Source: JBCCGR01 sp039029195
Lineage (GTDB): Bacteria > Pseudomonadota > Alphaproteobacteria > Rhizobiales > Rhizobiaceae
Length of the DNA: 64,000 nucleotides
Reading direction: 5' to 3'
NCBI GenBank assembly: GCA_039029195.1
Contig: JBCCGR010000014.1
Span: 1-64,000 of the forward strand
The notes beneath the pieces are model-generated. The model saw nothing but the letters and a program-made list of their open reading frames with translations. It was not told where the DNA came from and ran no database searches. The translations under genes and the position numbers were made by a program. Positions 31,724 through 39,115 of the stretch are shown piece after piece; position 1 is the stretch's first letter; each line of letters starts with the position of its first letter.

Positions 31724-34150
31724 ATGAAAACCCACACCCAAGTCGTTGTTATTGGAGGCGGAATCGCCGGGTGCTCAACGATCTATCATCTCACACAGGA
31801 AGGCATCTCTGACTGCGTACTGGTGGAGAGGGACGAACTGACCTCCGGTACCACATGGCACTCGGCAGCGCAGGTGACGAACTTCGGCCCAAACCAAACC
31901 ATGGTTGGCCTGAAAACCCACTCCATTCAGCTCTACAAAGAACTCGCCGATGATCCCGATTACCCGATCAACTACCATCACGCCACCGGTGGCCTGCGGT
32001 TGGCCTCAACGCAGGATCATATTGATGGCTACAACCATTTCCTGTCGATGGCGAAGGGCATGGGTGTCGACTTTGAGCTGCTCGATCCCGAGGAGTGCAA
32101 ACGACGCCACCCTTTGATAACCACGGATAATCTTCTCGGCGCTTTGTGGGACCCGCTCGACGGCGACATCGACCCCGCTCAGCTGTGTCAGGCTCTGGCA
32201 CGGCGAGCCCGCAAGGCCGGTGCGGAAATTTACCGATTCACCCCCGTAACAAACCTTACCCAAAAAGCTGACCAGACCTGGATCGTGCACACGTCCAAAG
32301 GCGACATACATTGCGAAAAGATCGTCAATGCGGGTGGTTACCGATGCAACGAGATCGGTGCGATGATGGGTGTGGAACATCCAGTGGCTTCGATGGAACA
32401 TCAGTACATGCTGACTGAGTCCATTCCGGAAATTGAAGCTTTAGGCGATGAATTCCGCGTTCCGCTCATTCGCTGTCCGACCGATGATTTTTACCAGCGC
32501 GCCGAGAAAAAGGGCCTGCTCATCGGCTTATATGAGCAGGACTGCAAAACCTGGGGGCTGGATGGCATTGATGATGATTTCACAATGGCGCTGTGCCCGG
32601 ATGATCTGGACCGGGTGACGGATGTGATGGAAGGAGCGATCCGCCGACTGCCCTGCCTTGAAACAGCGGGCATTCATTCGATTGTCAACGGCCCGATCAC
32701 CTACACGCCGGACGGGTTGCCGCTGGTTGGCAAAGTTCCGGGCAAGCAGAATGCCTATTGCATCACCGGCCTGCGCGCCGGCCTTGGCGAAGGTGGCGGG
32801 CATGGTTGGCTGTTGGCGCAGATCATCGCTCATGGCGAAGCTTGCTACGACACCTGGTGCCTTGATCCCAGACGGTTCACCCGCCACGCCAATGTGGAAT
32901 TCACCGCCCTGAAAGCGATTGAGGATTATCAGAACGAGTTCCGGTTCCACATGCCGCACGAGTTCCGACCGGCTGGGCGACCGGCGAAAACCACACCGCT
33001 GACGTCAAGGTTGAAAGAGCTGGGTGCTGAATTCGGCACGGTGAATGGTTGGGAGCGAGCGCTCTGTTTCAAACCGGATGAGTCGTTCGAGGAGGAGCAT
33101 TCCTTCCGCTTCAACAACATTTTTGATGTGGTGAAACGTGAAGTTGAAATCGTTCAATCGGGCGTCGGAATCATGGAAGTTTCAGGCTTTAACCGGTTCG
33201 AAATCACAGGTTCTGATGTTCACGGCTGGCTCGATACAATCATGTGCTCACGTGTGCCGCGCAAGGTGGGCAAAGTGGGGCTCGGCTATTTCCTCAATGA
33301 ACAGGGCAATGTGAAGGGGGAAGCCACGCTCGCCAACCTGTCAGAAAATTGCGTGTGGTTCGGCTCGGCCGCAGCGGCGGAATATCATGATTTTGACTGG
33401 CTGTCGGAACGACTTCCCGAGGGGTCAGACATTCAGATCAAAAGCCTTACCAACGACTATACAATACTGGTTGTGGCCGGACCAAAGGCGCGGGATGTGA
33501 TGAGCGTCGCGTCGCCGCGAAGCGACTGGTCAGCCGCTGCATTTCTGTGGCTGAGTGTCCGGCGGATCAATATCAGCAGTGCAGAAGCCATCGCCATGTC
33601 CGTTTCATTCAGCGGAGAGCTCGCCTACGAGCTTCATATTCCCAACGCACAGCTTGAGCTGGCGTTCGAGACCCTTTGGCAGGCAGGCCAGGCTTTCAAC
33701 ATCAAGCCATTTGGGCTGCACGCCACCGAATCCATGAGATTGGAAAAAGGCTATCGCCATTGGAAGGCCGATCTCATCACCGAATTCAACCCATTCGAAT
33801 CGGGTCTCGAACGGTTTGTTGACGGCGGAAAATCCTTCTTGGGCCAAAAGGCGCTTCTCAGCATGCTGGATGAGGGCCCCCGACGAATGTTTGTGGCGCT
33901 GGATGTGGATTCAACCGAGCTTCCAGCCCATCCGGGCGACAGCGTGCTGGATCAGGGTGCAGTTGTTGGAACGGTCACCTCGGCAGGCTGGGGGCACCGG
34001 CTCAACAAGAACATCGCTTTTGCTTTCGTGGAACCTGAATTCAGCGAAGTCGGACAGTCGCTTGATTTGCTAGTCTGCGGTCAGTCGATTAGCGCAACCG
34101 TTGCGCAGCTCGGGCAATACGATCCTGAAAATGCGCTGGTCCGGCAGTAA
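31724..34150 (+). CDS. FAD-dependent demethylase with GcvT domain (dimethylglycine/sarcosine dehydrogenase-like)
   Basis: An 808-residue fusion: an N-terminal DAO-type FAD oxidoreductase (VVVIGGGIAGCSTIYHLTQEG at about 6-26, GTTWHSAAQVTNFGPN for covalent-type flavin attachment, and TGLRAGLGEGGGHGW), an FAO_M linker (about 380-430), then GcvT N- and C-terminal aminomethyltransferase domains (about 440-800, with LHATESMRLEKGYRHW). Such proteins oxidise an N-methyl group (dimethylglycine, sarcosine or related) and pass it to tetrahydrofolate as methylene. With the divergent MttB homologue it fits degradation of glycine betaine or another methylated amine. ATG 31724 (MKTHTQ) matches family N-termini; the ribosome site is weak. 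Confidence 0.9.
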   Translation: MKTHTQVVVIGGGIAGCSTIYHLTQEGISDCVLVERDELTSGTTWHSAAQVTNFGPNQTMVGLKTHSIQLYKELADDPDYPINYHHATGGLRLASTQDHIDGYNHFLSMAKGMGVDFELLDPEECKRRHPLITTDNLLGALWDPLDGDIDPAQLCQALARRARKAGAEIYRFTPVTNLTQKADQTWIVHTSKGDIHCEKIVNAGGYRCNEIGAMMGVEHPVASMEHQYMLTESIPEIEALGDEFRVPLIRCPTDDFYQRAEKKGLLIGLYEQDCKTWGLDGIDDDFTMALCPDDLDRVTDVMEGAIRRLPCLETAGIHSIVNGPITYTPDGLPLVGKVPGKQNAYCITGLRAGLGEGGGHGWLLAQIIAHGEACYDTWCLDPRRFTRHANVEFTALKAIEDYQNEFRFHMPHEFRPAGRPAKTTPLTSRLKELGAEFGTVNGWERALCFKPDESFEEEHSFRFNNIFDVVKREVEIVQSGVGIMEVSGFNRFEITGSDVHGWLDTIMCSRVPRKVGKVGLGYFLNEQGNVKGEATLANLSENCVWFGSAAAAEYHDFDWLSERLPEGSDIQIKSLTNDYTILVVAGPKARDVMSVASPRSDWSAAAFLWLSVRRINISSAEAIAMSVSFSGELAYELHIPNAQLELAFETLWQAGQAFNIKPFGLHATESMRLEKGYRHWKADLITEFNPFESGLERFVDGGKSFLGQKALLSMLDEGPRRMFVALDVDSTELPAHPGDSVLDQGAVVGTVTSAGWGHRLNKNIAFAFVEPEFSEVGQSLDLLVCGQSISATVAQLGQYDPENALVRQ

Positions 34151-34153
34151 AAT

Positions 34154-35308
34154 TCAGGCCGCAAGATCGGCGACCACCGCATCCAGAACCAGCCAACCAC
34201 TGGATGTGGCGCGCAGACGACTGTTCGACACCCATTCGATGAAGCCGTAGGAAATCAGATCATCAATACGCTTTGTGCTGAGTGGGCGCCCGCTCACTCG
34301 TGCAAAGCGTTCAACATCAAAACCCTCTTTCAGTCGCAGGCCCATAACCAGCATCTCGTCACCCAACGCCTCTTCGTCGAGTACCTCATCGGTGACGAGC
34401 CCATGACCCTGATTTTCGACAGCCTCGCGCCACTTTTCCGGCAGGCGCTCGGTAGCGGTTGCGCGTCGCTCCCCGATTGGCCCCAACCGGCCATGGGCTC
34501 CCGGTCCGACACCAGCATACTCGCCATAGCGCCAATAGGTCAGATTGTGACGGCTTTCAGAACCGGGCGCTGCGTGATTGGAAATTTCATAGGCCGGAAG
34601 CCCATGCTTTTGCGTGATTTCCTGCGTGACCTCATAAAGATGAGCCGCCTGATCCGGATCAAGCGCCATGCGCTTTCCTGAACTCTGCAGATCGAAAAAC
34701 GGCGTCCCTTCCTCGATGGTCAGTTGATAGAGCGACAGATGATCAGCGCTCATCCGAATTGCGTCTTCCAGTTCGGCGCACCAATCCTGTTCGGTCTGAT
34801 CGGGTCGGGCGTAGATCAGATCAAAGGACAGACGCGGAAAGGTTTCGCGCGCCATTTCGACCGCCGAGCGCGCCTGCTCAACTGAATGAAGCCGCCCGAG
34901 AAACTTCAGAACATCATCATTGAGCGACTGCACCCCGAGCGAGACGCGGTTGACCCCGGCCTGGCGATAGCCCGCAAAACGTCCTGCATCTGCACTTGTC
35001 GGATTGGCCTCGAGCGTCACCTCGGCGTCATCGGCAACGGACCAATTGGACTGAACCGCATCCAAAATGTGCGCCACACTCTCTGGCGACATGAGCGACG
35101 GGGTGCCACCGCCAAAAAAGATGCTGGTGACCGTGCGCCCCGGAGACCGCGCTGCCATATGCTCGATTTCTTTAGAATAGGCAGAGCAAAAGGCCGCTTC
35201 GTCCACGCCACCGAGTCGAACATGGCTGTTAAAATCGCAATAGGGGCACTTGGCCGCGCAAAACGGCCAATGGACATAGACACCGAAATCTTCGGTTGCG
35301 TCCCTCAC
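34154..35308 (-). CDS. hemW: Radical SAM heme chaperone HemW
   Basis: A 384-residue radical SAM protein, formerly annotated as oxygen-independent coproporphyrinogen III oxidase. The cluster motif CAAKCPYC (C17, C21, C24) follows YVHWPF. Other family segments are IFFGGGTPSLMSPE, ANPTSADAGRFAGYRQAGVNRVSLGVQSLND, FDLIYARPDQTEQDW, LYQLTIEEGTPF and the C-terminal HemN_C domain (about 300-375). HemW has the C-x3-C-x2-C motif without the extra N-terminal residues of HemN, and it inserts heme into respiratory proteins. It is coupled to rdgB (3-base gap) in an rph-VOC-rdgB-hemW operon. Confidence 0.93.
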   Translation of the reverse strand: MRDATEDFGVYVHWPFCAAKCPYCDFNSHVRLGGVDEAAFCSAYSKEIEHMAARSPGRTVTSIFFGGGTPSLMSPESVAHILDAVQSNWSVADDAEVTLEANPTSADAGRFAGYRQAGVNRVSLGVQSLNDDVLKFLGRLHSVEQARSAVEMARETFPRLSFDLIYARPDQTEQDWCAELEDAIRMSADHLSLYQLTIEEGTPFFDLQSSGKRMALDPDQAAHLYEVTQEITQKHGLPAYEISNHAAPGSESRHNLTYWRYGEYAGVGPGAHGRLGPIGERRATATERLPEKWREAVENQGHGLVTDEVLDEEALGDEMLVMGLRLKEGFDVERFARVSGRPLSTKRIDDLISYGFIEWVSNSRLRATSSGWLVLDAVVADLAA

Positions 35309-35311
35309 GAT

Positions 35312-35959
35312 TCAGGCAGCAGCCAGACAGGCGCGGGCAAACATGGCAAATGCCCGGGCGCGGTGCGAAAGGCCATCGCCCTCACCCTGTTTCCAGCCAT
35401 GTTTTGTTGAGGCTGGCATTTCGCCAAAAGTTATGTCGTGGCCGTCAGGTAGGAACACCGGATCATAGCCGAATCCCTGTTCACCTCTTGGTGGCCAGAC
35501 CAAGGTGCCGGGCGCTTCGCCGCGAAAATAGACAGGATCACTGTCACCATTGCAAAGGCACAACGTCGCCACAAACTGCGCCTTTCGGTTTTTGGGATCG
35601 GTCGCGCCTTTCTCGATTAGCAAGTGTTCGACCTTTTGCATTGCGAGCCCAAAGTCGCGGCCTCCGTCTTCCTTTTCTGCCCAATCAGCAGTGTAAATGC
35701 CCGGTTCCCCTCCCAAAGCGTCCACGCACAGACCGGAGTCATCGGCGAGCGAAGGAAGCCCGGTCGCGTCCGCACCAGCTTTTGCCTTGATCAGAGCGTT
35801 TTGCTCGAAGGTTGTGCCGGTTTCCTCAGGCACCGGCAGATCGAAATCGGCCATCGACTTCACCGTCACGCCAAACGGAGCGATGAGCTCGGCAAATTCC
35901 GCCCGCTTTCCCTCATTGTGCGTGGCAATCAGCAGTGTTTTCCCGATCAATGAAGTCAT
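35312..35959 (-). CDS. rdgB: XTP/dITP pyrophosphatase (non-canonical purine NTPase)
   Basis: A 215-residue RdgB/HAM1 enzyme that hydrolyses dITP, ITP and XTP to monophosphates, keeping deaminated purines out of DNA and RNA. The signature ATHNEGKRAEFAELIAPFG lies near residues 11-29, and LADDSGLCVDALGGEPGIYTADW carries the metal-binding and catalytic Asp. FGYDPVFLPDGHDITFGEM and the terminal SHRARAFAMFA complete the family pattern. Start ATG 35959 overlaps the VOC stop as ATGA and is preferred to the start at 35971, which would invade that gene further. HemW follows directly. Confidence 0.94.
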   Translation of the reverse strand: MTSLIGKTLLIATHNEGKRAEFAELIAPFGVTVKSMADFDLPVPEETGTTFEQNALIKAKAGADATGLPSLADDSGLCVDALGGEPGIYTADWAEKEDGGRDFGLAMQKVEHLLIEKGATDPKNRKAQFVATLCLCNGDSDPVYFRGEAPGTLVWPPRGEQGFGYDPVFLPDGHDITFGEMPASTKHGWKQGEGDGLSHRARAFAMFARACLAAA

Positions 35960-36363
35960 TCCAGTTCCCAAAGTTTGCCTTCTCCGAACTCCAGCGAATT
36001 GCCCTCCGGATCGCGGAAATAAAACGAGCGCGCTCCATTGGGCCAGGTGATGTGCTGTTCGATTTCAACACCGAACGCTTTTAACTTTGCCTCCCAGGCA
36101 TCAAGCGCATCCCCTTCTGCCCGAAAACAGGCGTGCCCAGGGCCGGAAGCACCGTGAGGCGGAACCGGGAGCGGTCGGCTCATATCCACTTCCGCAGTTT
36201 CGGACGGGTTGAAAATCAACAGTACCGATTGATCCAGCTTGAAGAAAACATGCCGGTTTTTCACACGGACAATCTTTTCAAGTTCTAGAACGCCACCATA
36301 GAATGCTTCAGCCGCATCCAGATCCTCGGCGTAGAGCGCCGTTTCGAGGATCGCAGGTGTCAT
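35956..36363 (-). CDS. VOC/glyoxalase-family protein
   Basis: A 135-residue vicinal oxygen chelate fold protein made of two paired beta-alpha-beta modules: ILETALYAEDLDAAEAFYGGVLELEKIVR at the start and a second half with GHACFRAEGDALDAWEAKLKAFG and the closing FYFRDPEGNSLEFGEGKLWEL. The conserved DPEGNSLEF signature with its terminal Glu marks metal-binding members. The substrate is unknown; it could be a lactoylglutathione-lyase-like, dioxygenase or antibiotic-resistance protein. It sits between rph and rdgB, coupled to rdgB by an ATGA overlap and 3 bases from the rph stop. Confidence 0.9.
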   Translation of the reverse strand: MTPAILETALYAEDLDAAEAFYGGVLELEKIVRVKNRHVFFKLDQSVLLIFNPSETAEVDMSRPLPVPPHGASGPGHACFRAEGDALDAWEAKLKAFGVEIEQHITWPNGARSFYFRDPEGNSLEFGEGKLWELE

Positions 36364-36366
36364 GTT

Positions 36367-37080
36367 TTAGCCAACAGCCATTTTCTGAAGATCGACCAGT
36401 TCACCTATGCCTTTTTTTGCAAGGCCCAAAAGGGCGGCAAATTCATCTTCCGAAAAAGGCTTTCCTTCGGCTGTCCCCTGAATTTCCACCAAACCACCAG
36501 AGCCGGTGATGACAAAATTTGCGTCCGTTTCGGCATTGGAATCTTCGTCATAGTCGAGGTCCAGAACCGGCGTGCCATTGAAAATACCGCAGGAAATCGC
36601 CGCGATATGATCGGTGATAACCGGTTTTGAAACCATGTTGCGAGCTTCCATCCATGAAATGCAGTCGCGCAGCGCCACCCATGCTCCCGTAATCGATGCG
36701 GTTCTGGTACCGCCATCAGCCTGCAACACATCGCAGTCGAGCGAAATCTGAACCTCCCCAAGCGCTTCAAGGTCGACAATCGCCCGCAGGGAACGTCCGA
36801 TCAGTCGCTGAATTTCCTGAGTGCGGCCTGATTGCTTGCCAGATGACGCTTCGCGCCGGGTTCTGGTTCCGGTCGAACGCGGCAGCATGCCATATTCTGC
36901 CGTCACCCAGCCTTTCCCCGCGCCTCGCAACCAGGGCGGAACGCGTTCTTCAAGGCTCGCCGTGCAAAGCACATGGGTATCGCCAAACTTCACAAGGCAT
37001 GAGCCTTCAGCATGTTTGGAAAAGCCACGGTCGAGCGTGACGCTCCGCATTTCGTTGGGCTGTCGTTTCGACGGGCGCAT
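36367..37080 (-). CDS. rph: Ribonuclease PH
   Basis: A 237-residue phosphorolytic 3'-5' exoribonuclease that trims the 3' ends of tRNA precursors and takes part in rRNA decay. Family hallmarks: MRPSKRQPNEMRSVTLDRGFSKHAEGS, VPPWLRGAGKGWVTAEYGMLPRSTGTRTRREA, GRTQEIQRLIGRSLRA, DCDVLQADGGTRTASITGAW and LDLDYDEDSNAETDANFV. The phosphate-site Arg and Ser/Thr are present. Length is normal. It is the first gene of the minus-strand operon rph, VOC, rdgB, hemW, and it lies divergent from hrcA with 135 bases between, an arrangement conserved in Rhizobiales. Confidence 0.96.
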   Translation of the reverse strand: MRPSKRQPNEMRSVTLDRGFSKHAEGSCLVKFGDTHVLCTASLEERVPPWLRGAGKGWVTAEYGMLPRSTGTRTRREASSGKQSGRTQEIQRLIGRSLRAIVDLEALGEVQISLDCDVLQADGGTRTASITGAWVALRDCISWMEARNMVSKPVITDHIAAISCGIFNGTPVLDLDYDEDSNAETDANFVITGSGGLVEIQGTAEGKPFSEDEFAALLGLAKKGIGELVDLQKMAVG

Positions 37081-37159
37081 GGGATATCTCTGAGGTTCAT
37101 TGGTTTTTCAATTGCGGCGCTTGTACAGGCGAACGGCGCCCCGCGTCAAAGCTGAAAAT

Positions 37160-37187
37160 TTGCCAGAGCCAAATGCCGAATTATATG
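37160..37187 (+). promoter_or_regulatory. Candidate sigma70-type promoter for hrcA
   Basis: TTGCCA (37160-37165), a 16-base spacer and TATATG (37182-37187), about 29 bases before the hrcA TTG start. It is a modest match to TTGACA/TATAAT. No CIRCE inverted repeat is seen in this interval, so hrcA is not obviously self-repressed here. Confidence 0.3.
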
Positions 37188-37215
37188 ATTAGAAGCGCAT
37201 GGATTTGAGGATCTC

Positions 37216-38319
37216 TTGAACAAAGAAATGTCTGGAGCACACTTTCCTGAGAGCATTGGAACGCTGGACAGCCGGTCGCGGGAAATATTTCGCGCGATTG
37301 TGGAATCATATCTGGAATCCGGCGAGCCGATGGGATCGCGCAATCTTTCCCGTCAACTTGAGATGTCGCTCTCAGCTGCTTCCATCCGGAATGTCATGTC
37401 GGACCTTGAGCATCTGGGGCTGATTTACGCGCCGCACATCAGCGCCGGACGCCTGCCGACGGAAATGGGCCTGCGGTATTTTGTCGATGGATTTGTGGAA
37501 TTTGGCCGCATTTCCAATCAGGAACGCGCCGAGATTGATGTGCAGGTGCAAGCCCATGCCTCCAATCAATCTGTCGACGGTGTGTTGGCGGAAGCGAGCC
37601 AAATGCTCTCCGGTGTTGCGCAGGGTGCCGGACTGGTGATCACGGGCAAACGCGGTGATGTGCGTTTGAAGCATATCGAGTTTGTTCGGCTGGAACCTTT
37701 GCGCGCATTGGTCGTCATCGTCGGCGAAGATGGCAATGTGGAGAATCGGATCATTGATCTGCCTCCGGGAATTGCAGCATCAGCCCTGACTGAAGCCTCA
37801 AACTACCTCAACGCCCATCTTGCGGGCATGACGATTGCAGAAGCGCGTGCGGAAATTGACCGGCTGCACTCTCATGCGCGTGTTGAACTGGACGAACTTG
37901 CCAAATCACTGGTGGATCAGGGACTTGCGACCTGGGCGGGAGCAGCGGAGGATCATCCGGCTCAACTTATCATTCGCGGACGGGCCAATCTTCTCAACAC
38001 CACCAAGGATGAGGAAGACCTCGACCGGCTGCGCCTGTTGTTTGAGGAACTGGAATCCAAGAAAGGCCTTATGCAACTGCTTGATCTTGCTGAGGAAGGG
38101 CAGGGTGTTCGCATCTTTATCGGGTCAGAAAACAAACTGTTCTCGCTGTCGGGTTCATCTGTCGTGGTTGCGCCCTATCGGGACAGCGACCAGCGCATTG
38201 TGGGTGCGCTTGGTGTGATCGGGCCGACGCGCCTTAATTATGCGCGAATTGTCCCCATGGTTGATTATACCGCGCAGGTGGTGAGCCGAATGCTCGGATT
38301 CAGCAGTTCCGGGGCTTGA
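37216..38319 (+). CDS. hrcA: Heat-inducible transcription repressor HrcA
   Basis: A 367-residue repressor of groESL-type heat-shock operons, binding the CIRCE element. It has an N-terminal winged helix (LDSRSREIFRAIVESYLESGEP, then GSRNLSRQLEMSLSAASIRNVMSDLEHLGLI) and the strongly conserved PHISAGRLPTEMGLRYFVDGFVEFG. The effector/dimer domain follows (about 110-350, with VFIGSENK-like GVRIFIGSEN and GPTRLNYARIVPMVDY). The start is TTG 37216 with GAGG 5-6 bases upstream; an ATG at 37228 is the alternative. It is followed by grpE after 46 bases, a usual pairing. Alphaproteobacteria that have HrcA also use sigma32. Confidence 0.95.
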   Translation: MNKEMSGAHFPESIGTLDSRSREIFRAIVESYLESGEPMGSRNLSRQLEMSLSAASIRNVMSDLEHLGLIYAPHISAGRLPTEMGLRYFVDGFVEFGRISNQERAEIDVQVQAHASNQSVDGVLAEASQMLSGVAQGAGLVITGKRGDVRLKHIEFVRLEPLRALVVIVGEDGNVENRIIDLPPGIAASALTEASNYLNAHLAGMTIAEARAEIDRLHSHARVELDELAKSLVDQGLATWAGAAEDHPAQLIIRGRANLLNTTKDEEDLDRLRLLFEELESKKGLMQLLDLAEEGQGVRIFIGSENKLFSLSGSSVVVAPYRDSDQRIVGALGVIGPTRLNYARIVPMVDYTAQVVSRMLGFSSSGA

Positions 38320-38365
38320 TTTTTCGGATCGCAAGCCTGATATCCCGGAAAAATTTCTCCCAAAC

Positions 38366-39067
38366 ATGGAAGCCGATATGTCGGGGACAAAGAACCACGA
38401 AGACGCTCTGTTTGATGATCTTGCTGCTGAAGAAGCCCGCCTTGCCGAAGAAGAGCAGGCAGAATTTGATGCAGCACTCGAAGCCGAAGAGAGCGAGCCG
38501 GAAGATCTTGATGCAGATGCGCGTGCAGACCAGCTTTTCGAGATCATCGACAAGCTGAAATCAGAAAACGAATCACTCAACGACAAGATGCTGCGCACAG
38601 TTGCTGAGATGGAAAATCTGCGCCGCCGCACGCAACGTGAAGTCGCTGACGCACGCATGTATTCGGCATCAAATTTTGCGCGCGACATGCTTGGTGTTGG
38701 CGACAATTTGCGCCGCGCACTGGAATCCCTGCCGGAAGGCGCCCGTGACAATGCTGAAAGTGGCATGAAAGTGCTGGTGGAAGGCGTTGAAATGACCGAG
38801 CGCGAAATGCTGAATGCGCTTGAGAAGAACGGCGTGAAGAAGCTCAACCCGGAAAATGAGAAGTTTGATCCCAACTTCCATCAGGCAATGTTTGAGGTGC
38901 CGAACCCAGATGTACCCAACAACACAGTCGTGACAGTGGTGCAAGAGGGTTACCAGATCGGTGATCGGGTTTTGCGCCCGGCCATGGTCGGCGTTGCAAA
39001 GGGTGGCCCCAAGGCAGCTCCCACGCCGACTGCCGAAGACGAAGCAGAGTCCGGCGAGCAAGCTTAG
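38366..39067 (+). CDS. grpE: Nucleotide exchange factor GrpE
   Basis: A 233-residue co-chaperone that releases ADP from DnaK. An acidic N-terminal region (Asp/Glu rich, about 5-50) leads into a long coiled-coil dimerisation helix (about 50-105, LKSENESLNDKMLRTVAEMENLRRRTQREVADAR), a four-helix bundle and the C-terminal beta wing. The family signature NPNF-like segment FDPNFHQAMFEVPNPDVPNNTVVTVVQEGYQIGDRVLRPAMVGVAKG lies at about 165-215. ATG 38366 or 38378 could be used. The terminal Pro/Thr/Glu tail is variable. It is co-directional with hrcA. Confidence 0.95.
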   Translation: MEADMSGTKNHEDALFDDLAAEEARLAEEEQAEFDAALEAEESEPEDLDADARADQLFEIIDKLKSENESLNDKMLRTVAEMENLRRRTQREVADARMYSASNFARDMLGVGDNLRRALESLPEGARDNAESGMKVLVEGVEMTEREMLNALEKNGVKKLNPENEKFDPNFHQAMFEVPNPDVPNNTVVTVVQEGYQIGDRVLRPAMVGVAKGGPKAAPTPTAEDEAESGEQA

Positions 39068-39115
39068 CCACCGCGCCGTCGAACCCACGCAGTATACGGG
39101 GATGGCACTGCCAGT

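Noticed and set aside
37081..37215. CIRCE element expected near hrcA
   Set aside because: No TTAGCACTC-N9-GAGTGCTAA repeat is present in the rph-hrcA gap. A half-like TTAGCACTT near 11318 has no partner arm.
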